The translations under genes were made by a program, and so were the position numbers. Under the pieces are notes generated by a model. That model had not been told where the DNA came from and did not search any database. It saw nothing but the letters and a program-made list of their open reading frames with translations. 64,000 nt of DNA, taken from Psychrobacillus sp. INOP01 (GTDB taxonomy: Bacteria > Bacillota > Bacilli > Bacillales_A > Planococcaceae). The stretch's first letter is position 1; each line of letters opens with the position of its first letter. Below, in pieces: positions 1 through 8,107 of the stretch. The stretch is taken from positions 3,224,001-3,288,000 of the forward strand of contig NZ_CP073315.1 in the NCBI RefSeq assembly GCF_018140925.1. The letters run 5' to 3'.

Positions 1-207
1 CATGCGATATCTGGAAAAGTACTTTCGATTACATTGGAGTAAATACTCTCATCAAATTCTAATTTATCTCTCCAGAAATTCTCATTTACTTTCTATATGA
101 TAGAAATAACAAATGAATATTGCAAAAAAATAGTAAACAGGGGAACTATATTAGGGCAACCAACCTTAAATTACGTAATATTAACTAAATAGTTAAGTAA
201 AATGAAT
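1..207. other. window edge, nothing recognised
   Basis: AT-rich sequence at the left edge of the window. I see no convincing reading frame with a ribosome-binding site. It may hold the end of a gene or operon that starts outside the window, because a terminator follows directly. Confidence 0.4.
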
Positions 208-254
208 ACACCTCACTCTATACATTCCCCGTAGAGTGAGGTGTTTATTATTTT
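208..254 (+). terminator. rho-independent terminator
   Basis: Arms ACACCTCACTCTA and TAGAGTGAGGTGT form a 13-bp perfect stem with an 11-base loop, followed by a T-rich run. It probably ends a transcript that enters from outside the window. Confidence 0.75.
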
Positions 255-285
255 GCATCACAACTTGTACTAACAATATTTAGAT

Positions 286-322
286 AAAAACCGCACTTCC
301 CTAAATGGAAAGTGCGGTTTTT
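286..322. terminator. bidirectional terminator
   Basis: AAAAACCGCACTTCC pairs with GGAAAGTGCGGTTTTT over a 6-base loop. The A run on one side and T run on the other let it work on both strands. On the minus strand it would end the putB transcript after the structured element at 327-480. Confidence 0.75.
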
Positions 323-326
323 AGTA

Positions 327-480
327 ATTATCCCGCATTAACGGGCAGTATGTCTCCCACTTCAAGTGCTTGGTTCAAGCAACATAGCATAAGTGGGAGA
401 TAACTGCCCGTAAAAGCCCGAATGGTGAAATTAACAATCAGTGGGGGATGAAGAAGACCCCCACTGATTGAAGTTTCACT
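327..480 (-). ncRNA. two-hairpin structured element, copy 1 (3' end of putB)
   Basis: On the minus strand the element starts on the putB stop codon (TAAAGTGAAACTTC). It continues with a 13-bp hairpin (arms CAATCAGTGGGGG and CCCCCACTGATTG, plus 435-470), a spacer with CGGG, a longer hairpin (ACGGGCAGT... with ...ACTGCCCGT, plus 341-411), and ends TTAATGCGGGATAA. The element at 43150-43258 has the same order and the same unpaired sequences but different stem sequences. It could be a structured RNA or a small mobile element. I cannot assign it to a known RNA family. Confidence 0.6.
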
Positions 481-1458
481 TTATTTACGTTTATTCCGTT
501 TTGTTAAACGACCAAGTGCAAATGCACCAGCAGCAAGACCGATCATTGTATTAGTGTTTTTATTGAAAACTTGTTTTACAACTAAGTTCATATTGGCAGG
601 ACGCTCTGCTAGGCGACGCATGAAATATCCATACCAGTCTTGACCAAATGGTACATACGTGCAGAAGTTATAACCTTCTTTTGCAAGTTGCTGTTGCATT
701 TCTGTACGGAAACCGTATAACATTTGGAATTCAAATTTATCATAAGGAATATTATTGTCTTTGATGAACTGTTTAATATGGTTAATCACATTATGATCAT
801 GAGTAGCGATAGAAGTGAATTTACCATTTAATAAATGCCATTCTATTAGCTCTACATAGTTTTTGTCAATTTCTTCCTTTGTTTGGTATGCGTATTCAAC
901 AGGCTCCTTATAAGCTCCTTTTACGATACGTAGACGGAAGTTTTTATACTTTTGAATGTCTTCAACTGCACGGTAGAAGTATGCTTGAATAACGGTTCCA
1001 ACGTTATCATAGTTTTTGGAAAGCTCGTCCAAAATATCAAATGATGGTTGTAAATGTTTGGTTGATTCCATGTCAATATTGATGAACGTACCATATTTAT
1101 GTGCGATTTCTACAATTTCTTTTAAGTTGTTTAAAGCAAAGTCATAGTCAATATCTAAACCAAGTTGTGATGGTTTTAAGGAAATATGTGCATCTACTTG
1201 ATGCTCCTCAATTGCTTCGATTACTGCGATAATTTGTTCTTTAGCAGCTAATGCTTCTTCTTTTACGAAAACAAATTCCCCTAAATTATCTACTGTACAA
1301 GAGATACCCATTGCATTCAGTTTTTTAATACTTTCTATTGTTTCTTCAATGTTAGTTCCAGCAACAACATGCTGTGCACCCATTTTTAAACCATATTTTT
1401 TTGCCGCACCATTTAGTACTTGATTCTCCGACAAAGCCATAAAAATATCTTTTAACAT
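481..1458 (-). CDS. putB: proline dehydrogenase (PutB/FadM type)
   Basis: FAD-dependent proline dehydrogenase, which oxidises L-proline to pyrroline-5-carboxylate as the first step of proline degradation. The 325 residues match the short monofunctional Bacillus enzyme. The barrel shows HISLKPSQLG at 91-100, IVKGAYKEP at 178-186 and the C-terminal substrate-binding helix RRLAERPANM at 281-290. A basic tail (LTKRNKRK) closes the protein. The start is supported by AGGAG about 8 bases upstream of ATG. No pyrroline-5-carboxylate dehydrogenase gene is adjacent, so the second step is encoded elsewhere. The gene is monocistronic, and its stop codon is the first base triplet of the structured element downstream. 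Confidence 0.93.
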   Translation of the reverse strand: MLKDIFMALSENQVLNGAAKKYGLKMGAQHVVAGTNIEETIESIKKLNAMGISCTVDNLGEFVFVKEEALAAKEQIIAVIEAIEEHQVDAHISLKPSQLGLDIDYDFALNNLKEIVEIAHKYGTFINIDMESTKHLQPSFDILDELSKNYDNVGTVIQAYFYRAVEDIQKYKNFRLRIVKGAYKEPVEYAYQTKEEIDKNYVELIEWHLLNGKFTSIATHDHNVINHIKQFIKDNNIPYDKFEFQMLYGFRTEMQQQLAKEGYNFCTYVPFGQDWYGYFMRRLAERPANMNLVVKQVFNKNTNTMIGLAAGAFALGRLTKRNKRK

Positions 1459-1807
1459 TGTAATGCTCCTATCTCTGTTTGAATGCCTAAATTATATCAT
1501 ATATTTCTACATAATATCTAACCTTGTAACAAAAGCCTTTTATTTTGTCATATAGCATCGAATGAAAAGTTTCAATTATAACACTTTGCATTCTAAAGTA
1601 GTTATAGAGCAAGTAATAGTAGTACTTTGTATTATGGATTATTACCGAGTTGTTACGGTTTCTTTAATGCAGTTTATCCAAATGAGCCTTGGGTAGTTAG
1701 TGACTAAGCACAGGTTATTTCTTTACGTGAAGAAAAATATGGAAATTTTATTAGGACGAGGAATGTGCTTACACTCCCATTTACTTACGAAGGAGGAGGA
1801 ATTTTTT

Positions 1808-2611
1808 ATGAAGAATAACGGACTAAAAGTTACTGCAGCAACAGTTTTACTATCTGCCGGTATTTTGAGAACCCCTTTAGTAGGAGATGCATATGGAAAC
1901 AATCACGGTAAAGAAAGAGGACAATCTCATCGGATGATGGATAAGAATCATCATAAGCAAGAAAGACATAATAATAACAATGTAAAATGGGGAAAATCGA
2001 GTGATAGACATAATCGTGCAAATGTTAAGAACGAGAATAGGGATATTAAAGATAAGCAATCTGTAAATGTGAAAAATATGAATTATGTATAAAAGCAGAA
2101 CAACGATGTTAAACAACAGAAGAAGACTGACATGAATCCGAAAAATTCTATAGTGACTTATGCTGAGGCAGATGCTTATGGTAAAGATAATATATTGCCA
2201 GTGATAGCAGGTGTCGAAATAGCTAAAGCTAATTTAAATTGGGACGATTTGGCAGCAAACTATTACTCGCTAAATAAAGCATTAAAGGGAACTTCTATAT
2301 TCAATAAAGTAGAAGGTGAAAATAACAAAGAAAAATTAGCAGCAACCTATAAGGCACCAGCAAAAGAGAAAATTGCAGAATTGCGATTACCCTTAACAAT
2401 TTATGCTGGTATTAAGCATGTTGAAGCAAAGCTTGATGATGGAGAGACTAATAGGGCAGTAGCAAAATTACACATACTCAAAGAATTAATGAATAAAATA
2501 GAAAATGTTGAAGATGATGTGCTATTACAGGATTTGGAAGCGAAAATTAATGAGCTAGAAACAAAAGTCAATAATGCACCAGCTCAAGATTTTGTAAAAG
2601 TACCAATTTAG
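1808..2611 (+). pseudogene. exported SbsC-C-domain-like protein, broken by in-frame TAA
   Basis: ATG at 1808 follows a strong AGGAGGAGG site and opens a protein with a signal-peptide-like start (MKNNGLKVTAATVLLSAG). A His/Asn/Lys-rich stretch follows up to a TAA at 2090-2092. The same frame then stays open to 2611 and encodes a helical segment (NILPVIAGVEIAKANLNWDD... to ...LETKVNNAPAQDF). An internal ATG at 2132 has no good ribosome-binding site, so this looks like one gene of about 267 codons with one nonsense change. The helical half resembles the C-terminal domain of S-layer protein SbsC; that match is from memory and only moderate. Function unknown. Confidence 0.6.
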
Positions 2612-2622
2612 ATTTTATAAAA

Positions 2623-2655
2623 AGGCTAAGACATAACGTCTGAGCTTTTTTAAAA
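2623..2655 (+). terminator. rho-independent terminator
   Basis: GGCTAAGAC and GTCTGAGC form a stem with one mismatch and a short loop, followed by seven T. It lies just after the broken SbsC-like gene. Confidence 0.6.
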
Positions 2656-2656
2656 A

Positions 2657-2860
2657 GCAAGAAATTATATAAAAATGTTGCAGGAACACTGGGTTCGTTG
2701 TACTTGAACAAATGAATAATACTGCCGATTTAGTTTCAGGTGGACGCGGTCCACAGGCGGAGCGATGAGCCATTCCTGCTGAAGGTCACCTTTGAAACAG
2801 GTTTTGACCTAAAAGGATGCTTGAGTTTCTTTGATATAAAATGACCGCGAAATTAGCACT
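2657..2860. repeat. interspersed intergenic repeat, copy A
   Basis: About 100 bp (TATATAAAAATGT, GAACACTGGGTT, AATACTGC-GATTT, GGTGGA) recurs at 15946-16033. It is followed here by a GC-richer block (GGCGGAGCGATGAGCC) related to the blocks at 16090 and 22980. Non-coding, of a type scattered through Bacillales intergenic DNA. Confidence 0.65.
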
Positions 2861-2863
2861 AGT

Positions 2864-3970
2864 CTATTCAAATACTATTGTACCCAATGAATAACGTTCT
2901 ATTACTTTCATATTCGGCTCAAAGCCAATTCCACTGCCTTTCGGTACTTCTATAAAACCGTCCTTCACAACTATTTCCGGGGAAATGATATCCTCCTCCC
3001 AATAGTGAGAAGACCCCGCAGTATCACCCGGAAGTATAAAATTTGGAAGGGAAGTTAGGGCAATATTATGAGCACGCCCGATACCAGCCTCTAACATTCC
3101 ACCACACCAAACAGGAATTCCTTTCTCCTTACAGTAATCATGTATTTTCTTTGCTTCGGTAAGACCTCCAACACGAGCAATTTTAATATTAATTACTTTT
3201 GTGCTACCAAGCTCAATAGCTTTTCGTACATCTTCTACAGAGAGTATACTTTCATCCAAACAAATGGGAGTATTCACCTGTTGTTGTAACTTGGCATGAT
3301 CGACAATATCGTCACTTGCAAGAGGTTGTTCAATCATCATTAGATGATAATCATCGAGTTGTTTTAATAGCACTATATCATCTAATGTATAGGAAGAATT
3401 CGCATCTGCCATAAGAGGGAAATAAGGAAACGCTTCTCTAAGTTTTTGAATCACTGCGATATCATATCCAGGTTTAATTTTCACCTTTATGCGTTTGTAA
3501 CCCTCTTCAATATAATGATGTACTATTTCTAATAGCTTATCTGTACTCGACTGGATCCCTATGCTAATGCCTACTTCAATTTTCTCGGTAACTCCACCAA
3601 GAGCTTGAGCTAGGGACTGTTTCGTTCGTTTGGCATATAAATCCCAAATAGCCCCTTCAACAGCAGCCTTAGCCATATTATTTTTTCGAATCGGGGAAAA
3701 AATTTCACTAACTTCATCAGGATGATTGATTTCTTTATTCAATATTAGTGGTATTAAAAAGTCTCTAATCATATGTAAGGTGGTTTGAACTGTTTCTTCT
3801 GTATACCAGGGTGCTTGGAAAGCGGCAGATTCGCCCCAACCAGAATTCCCATCTTCATCGAATACTTCTAGTAAGAAAAACTCTTTTTCCTGCATACTTC
3901 CAAAGCTAGTGACAAAAGGATTTTTCATCTTCATTTTCAAATGGCGCAAATTAATTTTTTTTATAATCAT
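2864..3970 (-). CDS. menC: o-succinylbenzoate synthase / N-acylamino-acid racemase
   Basis: Enolase-superfamily enzyme, 368 residues. All five active-site residues of the OSBS/NSAR family are visible at family positions: K164 in the KxK motif, metal ligands D189, E214 and D239, and K263 in NIKIARVGG. The N-terminal capping domain spans about 1-130 and the barrel about 131-340. Members either dehydrate SHCHC to o-succinylbenzoate for menaquinone synthesis or racemise N-acylamino acids, and many do both. No other men gene is nearby, so a role in N-succinylamino-acid metabolism is at least as likely. The start ATG follows AAAGGAG. Confidence 0.85.
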   Translation of the reverse strand: MIIKKINLRHLKMKMKNPFVTSFGSMQEKEFFLLEVFDEDGNSGWGESAAFQAPWYTEETVQTTLHMIRDFLIPLILNKEINHPDEVSEIFSPIRKNNMAKAAVEGAIWDLYAKRTKQSLAQALGGVTEKIEVGISIGIQSSTDKLLEIVHHYIEEGYKRIKVKIKPGYDIAVIQKLREAFPYFPLMADANSSYTLDDIVLLKQLDDYHLMMIEQPLASDDIVDHAKLQQQVNTPICLDESILSVEDVRKAIELGSTKVINIKIARVGGLTEAKKIHDYCKEKGIPVWCGGMLEAGIGRAHNIALTSLPNFILPGDTAGSSHYWEEDIISPEIVVKDGFIEVPKGSGIGFEPNMKVIERYSLGTIVFE

Positions 3971-4041
3971 TTATTTACTCCTTTAGTTAACAGCTAATAT
4001 CATCAACTTAACATGTTCTAGTTCTTAAAACAAATCAAAAA

Positions 4042-4059
4042 AACCCTACAATTGTAGGG
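4042..4059 (-). terminator. terminator overlapping a stop codon
   Basis: CCCTAC-AATT-GTAGGG is a perfect 6-bp stem with a 4-base loop. On the minus strand it is followed by seven T. The TAG stop of the small gene at 4046-4201 lies inside the hairpin, which supports that gene being real. Confidence 0.65.
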
Positions 4060-4201
4060 GAAATGTTTGTGAATCGAACTCCTCTTTCTCCGTATTCATT
4101 GGTGAAACAGGCGCTCCCTCCCAAATCATATGAAGGGAAGCTTGTATATCTAAGTCATTTCTATAAGCCATTTCTTCTGGATCGACTGGATTTGGATTAA
4201 T
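4046..4201 (-). CDS. small protein, probable non-ATG start (51 aa)
   Basis: Reading leftwards from ATT at 4199-4201 gives a 51-residue acidic protein beginning INPNPVDPEEMAYRNDLD and ending QTFPLQL, with the stop inside a terminator. The only in-frame ATG (4217-4219, giving 57 residues MRRRFS...) puts the strong AGGAGGAG inside the coding region. From the ATT, the same AGGAGGAG is correctly placed about 7 bases upstream. The tagO start at 32347 shows the same ATGAGGAGGAG arrangement, and there the inner codon is the start. Function unknown; I do not recognise the family. Confidence 0.5.
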   Translation of the reverse strand: MNPNPVDPEEMAYRNDLDIQASLHMIWEGAPVSPMNTEKEEFDSQTFPLQL

Positions 4202-4424
4202 AGAAAATCTCCTCCTCATATCCTTTCTATTATTATATTATTCAAAATTAAAATATTTCATGAAACCTTAAAAAATTATTTTGAATACCAAAATCACACC
4301 AAAAATGAATTCTTATATCTAAAAGATCGTAGAAATGCAATAGTCTTATTTGGCGTTGAATTCAGACAATTGAATTAACTTGATAAGCGGATACAATAAA
4401 AGAAATGAAAGGAGCGGATAAGCT

Positions 4425-4622
4425 ATGACTGTTGAGTATCTAGTTCAAGTAATGAACCGGAGTATACAAAAAGTAGAAGAAACAGTTGACCAGGTAGAAC
4501 GTCATACACATATGTCGAAGGCAGATCAGCATCAAATTATGCAAGCAGTTCTAGAGTTAAGTGACCGGATAAAATTACTCGAAATGCAAGTGGATACATA
4601 TAAGCGAGAAGGGATTCACTAA
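4425..4622 (+). CDS. small coiled-coil protein (65 aa)
   Basis: Sixty-five residues, almost entirely predicted helix with heptad-like hydrophobic spacing (VEYLVQVMNRSIQKVEETVD; LELSDRIKLLEMQVDTY). It starts at ATG 4425 after AAAGGAG. There is no membrane segment or signal peptide. It stands alone between the small minus-strand gene and guaC. I do not recognise the family; a small oligomeric adaptor or regulator is possible but not shown. Confidence 0.6.
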   Translation: MTVEYLVQVMNRSIQKVEETVDQVERHTHMSKADQHQIMQAVLELSDRIKLLEMQVDTYKREGIH

Positions 4623-4684
4623 AATACCCTCCAAAATTTGCTTAAGGTTTTATTTAAAACATTCTCACATGAACATCATAAAGA

Positions 4685-4733
4685 TTGACATACTACTAAA
4701 TATGATGTAAATTACCAAATGGACGAACATTTC
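4685..4733 (+). promoter_or_regulatory. guaC promoter with candidate PurR box
   Basis: TTGACA (4685-4690), a 17-bp spacer and TAAATT (4708-4713) form a sigma-A promoter. At the expected transcription start lies GGACGAACATTT (4721-4732). Its core CGAACATT matches the PurR box (CCGAACWWT) except for one C. guaC belongs to the PurR regulon in B. subtilis as I recall it. Only one box is clear. Confidence 0.5.
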
Positions 4734-4772
4734 AGTTCATTTTTTATTAAATATTCGTATTTAGGAGTGTAA

Positions 4773-5759
4773 ATGATGGAAAACGTATTCGATTATGAAG
4801 ATATTCAATTAATTCCGGCAAAATGTGTGGTTAATAGCAGATCGGAATGTGATACTACAGTCACACTTGGAGGACATACATTTAAATTGCCAGTAGTCCC
4901 TGCTAATATGCAGACAATTATAGATGAAAATATTGCAAACTATTTAGCTGAAAATGGATATTTTTATATTATGCATCGCTTTGAACCACAAAAACGTATT
5001 GCGTTCATCAAAAGTATGCAGTCACGTGGCTTGATTGCCTCTATTAGCGTTGGTGTCAAAGAGGAAGAGTACACTTTTGTAAAGCAGTTGGCGGAAGAGA
5101 ATCTTGTACCTGAATTCATTACAATAGATATTGCACATGGTCATTCTAATGCAGTTATTAACATGATTAAACATCTAAAAAAACATTTACCGGATAGCTT
5201 TGTCATCGCTGGTAACGTAGGGACTCCAGAAGCAGTAAGAGAGCTAGAAAATGCTGGAGCAGATGCAACAAAAGTTGGTATCGGGCCTGGGAAAGTGTGT
5301 ATTACGAAGATTAAAACTGGATTTGGAACTGGTGGTTGGCAACTTGCAGCGCTACGCTGGTGTGCAAAAGCAGCTAGCAAGCCAATAATTGCAGATGGTG
5401 GAATCCGTACACATGGTGATATTGCGAAGTCCGTTCGATTCGGTGCTTCTATGGTTATGATTGGATCTTTATTTGCAGGACATGAAGAATCTCCTGGTGT
5501 AACAGTGGAGAAGGATGGTAAACAGTATAAAGAATATTTCGGTTCAGCATCTGAATTCCAAAAAGGTGAAAAGAAAAACGTTGAAGGTAAAAAAATGTTT
5601 GTCGAATATAAAGGACCTCTAGAAGATACTTTGAGAGAAATGGAACAAGATTTACAGTCCTCTATTTCTTATTCAGGTGGAAATAAATTAGAATCGATCC
5701 GCACAGTTGATTATGTAATTGTGAAAAACTCTATTTTCAACGGGGATAAAGTTTACTAA
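4773..5759 (+). CDS. guaC: GMP reductase
   Basis: NADPH-dependent GMP reductase converts GMP to IMP and ammonia, linking guanine to adenine nucleotide synthesis. The protein has 328 residues in the IMPDH/GMPR barrel fold without CBS domains, which excludes IMP dehydrogenase. The catalytic loop [15 protein letters not shown] carries the nucleophile C176. [19 protein letters not shown] and GSASEFQKG contribute the phosphate-binding and flap loops. Two start codons in tandem (4773, 4776) lie behind TTAGGAG. The gene is monocistronic with its own promoter. Confidence 0.95.
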   Translation: MMENVFDYEDIQLIPAKCVVNSRSECDTTVTLGGHTFKLPVVPANMQTIIDENIANYLAENGYFYIMHRFEPQKRIAFIKSMQSRGLIASISVGVKEEEYTFVKQLAEENLVPEFITIDIAHGHSNAVINMIKHLKKHLPDSFVIAGNVGTPEAVRELENAGADATKVGIGPGKVCITKIKTGFGTGGWQLAALRWCAKAASKPIIADGGIRTHGDIAKSVRFGASMVMIGSLFAGHEESPGVTVEKDGKQYKEYFGSASEFQKGEKKNVEGKKMFVEYKGPLEDTLREMEQDLQSSISYSGGNKLESIRTVDYVIVKNSIFNGDKVY

Positions 5760-5851
5760 ATATTTGTGTTATTTTAGACTCCCAAATGCTACAATAAAAT
5801 AGTTATTTATCATTTGAAGATAACATTATTTTAAAAAGAGGAGTGTTCTAA

Positions 5852-6280
5852 ATGGCTGTAGATGTATACCTTACTTTTAACGGGAATTGTCGAGAGGCTG
5901 CTGAATTTTATGCAGAAGTATTTAAGACAGAAAAACCAGAAATTATGACTTTTGGTGAATCACCACAAAACCCGGATTATGTATTGCCAGAAGAAGCAAA
6001 AGATTTAGTTCTACACACTCGCTTAAATATTAATGGTAGCAATGTAATGTTCTCTGATACATTTCCAGGATCACCGTTTGTGGCAGGAAATAATATCAGT
6101 TTAGCTTTTGTTAGTAAAGAAGAAGATATTGTCAAATCCGCATTTGACGCTCTAAAAGAGGGCGGTAAAGTAAGCATGGACCTTTAAGAAACATTTTGGA
6201 GTAAATGTTACGGATCCTTGAGAGATAAATTTGGTATTGAATGGCAATTTAGCCACGAAAGCGATCAAATGCAACAATAA
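5852..6280 (+). pseudogene. VOC/PhnB-like protein, interrupted by in-frame TAA
   Basis: A glyoxalase-fold (VOC, PhnB-like) protein starts at ATG 5852 after AGAGGAG and runs 111 residues to TAA at 6185-6187. The frame stays open after the stop and encodes the family's usual C-terminal end (ETFWSKCYGSLRDKFGIEWQ) to a TAA at 6278-6280. The usual sequence at the break is L-Q-E-T-F-W, so the stop is best explained as CAA to TAA. Full length would be 142 residues. Without the tail, which carries a core strand and a metal-site residue of the fold, the product is probably inactive. The substrate is unknown for this family. Confidence 0.8.
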
Positions 6281-6282
6281 TA

Positions 6283-6331
6283 TAAAGGGCTATGCAACGT
6301 TTTAATATAACGTCGCCTAGCCCTTTTTTCA
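6283..6331 (+). terminator. rho-independent terminator
   Basis: AAAGGGCTA and TAGCCCTTTTTT pair across a loop that contains CAACGTT/AACGTCG, followed by T. It ends the VOC gene transcript. Confidence 0.75.
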
Positions 6332-6445
6332 TAGACTTGTTAGCTGATTTCTAAATAATCCAAAAAGTAATGATAAACCTAGCCTCTTTAAAGTATACTT
6401 ACATATAAACATGCTAGAAATTTAATAGAAAGAAGAGATCAAACG

Positions 6446-7606
6446 ATGAATATACGAATAAACCCTCGAGCGCAATCCTTGAAAATTCCTGGAACTCGAC
6501 AATTCTCCAATCAATTAGTTCATTATCCAGATGCGATTAATTTGACGATTGGTCAACCAGATTTCCCAACACCCCTTACTGTAAAAGAAGCAGGTATTCG
6601 AGCAATCGAACAAAATTTAACAGGGTATTCGCACAATGCAGGGCTTCTAGAGTTAAGAATTGTTGTGGACTCTTTTTTCTCTGAAAAATATGGATTCTCA
6701 TATGATATCCAAAATGAAATAGTTATAACAAATGGGGCAAGCGAGGCGATAGATGCAGTTTTTAGAACAATTCTAGAAGAAGGAGACGAGGTTATCTTAC
6801 CGGCTCCTACTTATTCAGGTTATGTGCCAGTTATTGAACTTTGCGGAGCCAAAGTAGTGTATTTAGATACGACTGATACTAATTTTCAGCCTTCTGCTGA
6901 AAGACTTGCGAACTTGATTTCGGATAAAACAAAGGCTATTTTTTTCAATAACCCTTCTAATCCAACAGGTGTTGTCCTAACAAAAGAGACGATGGATGGA
7001 TTAGTCGATGTTATAAAAGAGAAGAATTTGTTTGTACTAACGGATGAAATTTATAGCGAGAACACTTTCTCCGGCAAGCATCATTCCTTTGCTAGCTACA
7101 AGGAAATACGAGATAAATTAATTTATATCCACGGTGTTTCTAAGTCACATTCAATGACTGGTTGGCGAATTGGCTTCTTGATGGGACCAGCAAATGTAAT
7201 GGAGCATGTAGTAAAGGTGCATGCATTCAACACCATTTGTGCATCACTTCCAGCTCAATATGCAGCAATTGAGGCATTAACAAATGCAAAAGATACTCCA
7301 AGTGAAATGAACTTAGAATATGTGAAAAGACGTGACTTTGTATATAGTCGTTTAACTGAGATGGGGATGACAGTAGAAAAACCAAATGGAGCTTTTTATA
7401 TTTTCCCTGATATAAGAAAATATGGATTGAATTCTTTTGATTTTGCTACGAAGCTATTACAGGAGGGCGGAGTGGCAGTCGTTCCTGGAAGTGCATTTAC
7501 GGAGTATGGGGAAGGTTTCATACGCATTTCATATGCTTATAGCATGTCTGTATTAGAAAAAGGATTAAATAGACTTGAGGAATTCCTCCTTCCATTAAAT
7601 AAATAA
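6446..7606 (+). CDS. patA: aminotransferase A (PatA family)
   Basis: Class I/II pyridoxal-phosphate aminotransferase, 386 residues. PLP lysine is K233 in HGVSKSHSMTGWRIG. NNPSNPTG (168-175), the LTDEIY aspartate near 200 and the C-terminal GEGFIRISYA arginine near 358 complete the active site. Overall sequence and length match B. subtilis PatA, described as an aromatic/N-acetyl-LL-diaminopimelate aminotransferase. A lysine-biosynthesis role is therefore possible, but dap genes are not nearby. Single gene, followed by a terminator. Confidence 0.88.
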   Translation: MNIRINPRAQSLKIPGTRQFSNQLVHYPDAINLTIGQPDFPTPLTVKEAGIRAIEQNLTGYSHNAGLLELRIVVDSFFSEKYGFSYDIQNEIVITNGASEAIDAVFRTILEEGDEVILPAPTYSGYVPVIELCGAKVVYLDTTDTNFQPSAERLANLISDKTKAIFFNNPSNPTGVVLTKETMDGLVDVIKEKNLFVLTDEIYSENTFSGKHHSFASYKEIRDKLIYIHGVSKSHSMTGWRIGFLMGPANVMEHVVKVHAFNTICASLPAQYAAIEALTNAKDTPSEMNLEYVKRRDFVYSRLTEMGMTVEKPNGAFYIFPDIRKYGLNSFDFATKLLQEGGVAVVPGSAFTEYGEGFIRISYAYSMSVLEKGLNRLEEFLLPLNK

Positions 7607-7612
7607 TAATTT

Positions 7613-7652
7613 CTAAGACACTAGACGAGTTTGTTTAGTGTCTTATTTTTGA
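7613..7652 (+). terminator. rho-independent terminator
   Basis: AAGACACTAGAC pairs with TTTAGTGTCTT, followed by ATTTTTG. It ends the patA transcript. Confidence 0.8.
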
Positions 7653-7659
7653 ATTACAC

Positions 7660-7690
7660 TTGAAGTTTACGTTAACGTAAATGATATGCT
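7660..7690 (+). promoter_or_regulatory. MerR-type promoter with internal operator
   Basis: The -35 TTGAAG (7660-7665) and -10 TATGCT (7685-7690) are 19 bp apart instead of 17. The spacer holds the perfect 16-bp palindrome TTTACGTTAACGTAAA (7666-7681). This stretched geometry with a central operator is the classic MerR-family layout. The next gene is a MerR regulator, so autoregulation of the operon is very likely. Confidence 0.85.
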
Positions 7691-7720
7691 CAAAATAAGA
7701 CTCAAGGGAGTGGGGGCGAG

Positions 7721-8107
7721 ATGAAAAGTATTTCGGATGTTGCAAAAGAATTCAATGTTACGACGAGAACTATCCGTTACTATGAGGAACTGGGATTATT
7801 AAGGCCAGTTCGCAGCGACAGCAACAGAAGATATTATCGTGCTGCCGACTGTGCAAAGCTAAAGCTCATTCAAAGAGGAAAGCAATATGGCTTTCAACTG
7901 GATGAAATTAAAGAAATGGTTCTGCTATTTGATATGGATCGCACTGGAAGAAGGCAACTAGAAAGAACGATAGAATATGGAAATGAAAAAACAAAGGAAA
8001 TTGAAAAGAAGATTAAAGAGCTAGAAGAAATGAAAAGAGAAATGGAAACCTTGCTACATGTTTTTACAGATAAATTAGAAAATCTAAAAGGGGAGGAAAA
8101 CAGATGA
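7721..8107 (+). CDS. MerR-family regulator of acyl-CoA genes
   Basis: 128-residue MerR regulator. The N-terminal winged helix (ISDVAKEFNVTTRTIRYYEE, then LGLLRPVRSDSNRRYY) is followed by a long charged coiled coil (residues about 85-122) for dimerisation. There are no cysteine ligands for metal binding. Context (acyl-CoA synthetase and dehydrogenase downstream; a TTTACG-N4-CGTAAA operator upstream) fits the LiuR-type branch that controls branched-chain or fatty acid breakdown, probably with a CoA thioester as signal. The stop overlaps the start of the next gene (ATGA). Confidence 0.85.
   Translation: MKSISDVAKEFNVTTRTIRYYEELGLLRPVRSDSNRRYYRAADCAKLKLIQRGKQYGFQLDEIKEMVLLFDMDRTGRRQLERTIEYGNEKTKEIEKKIKELEEMKREMETLLHVFTDKLENLKGEENR

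Noticed and set aside
4623-4772. Purine riboswitch before guaC
   Set aside because: The leader is too short and lacks the conserved three-way-junction sequences; a promoter with a PurR-like box explains it better.
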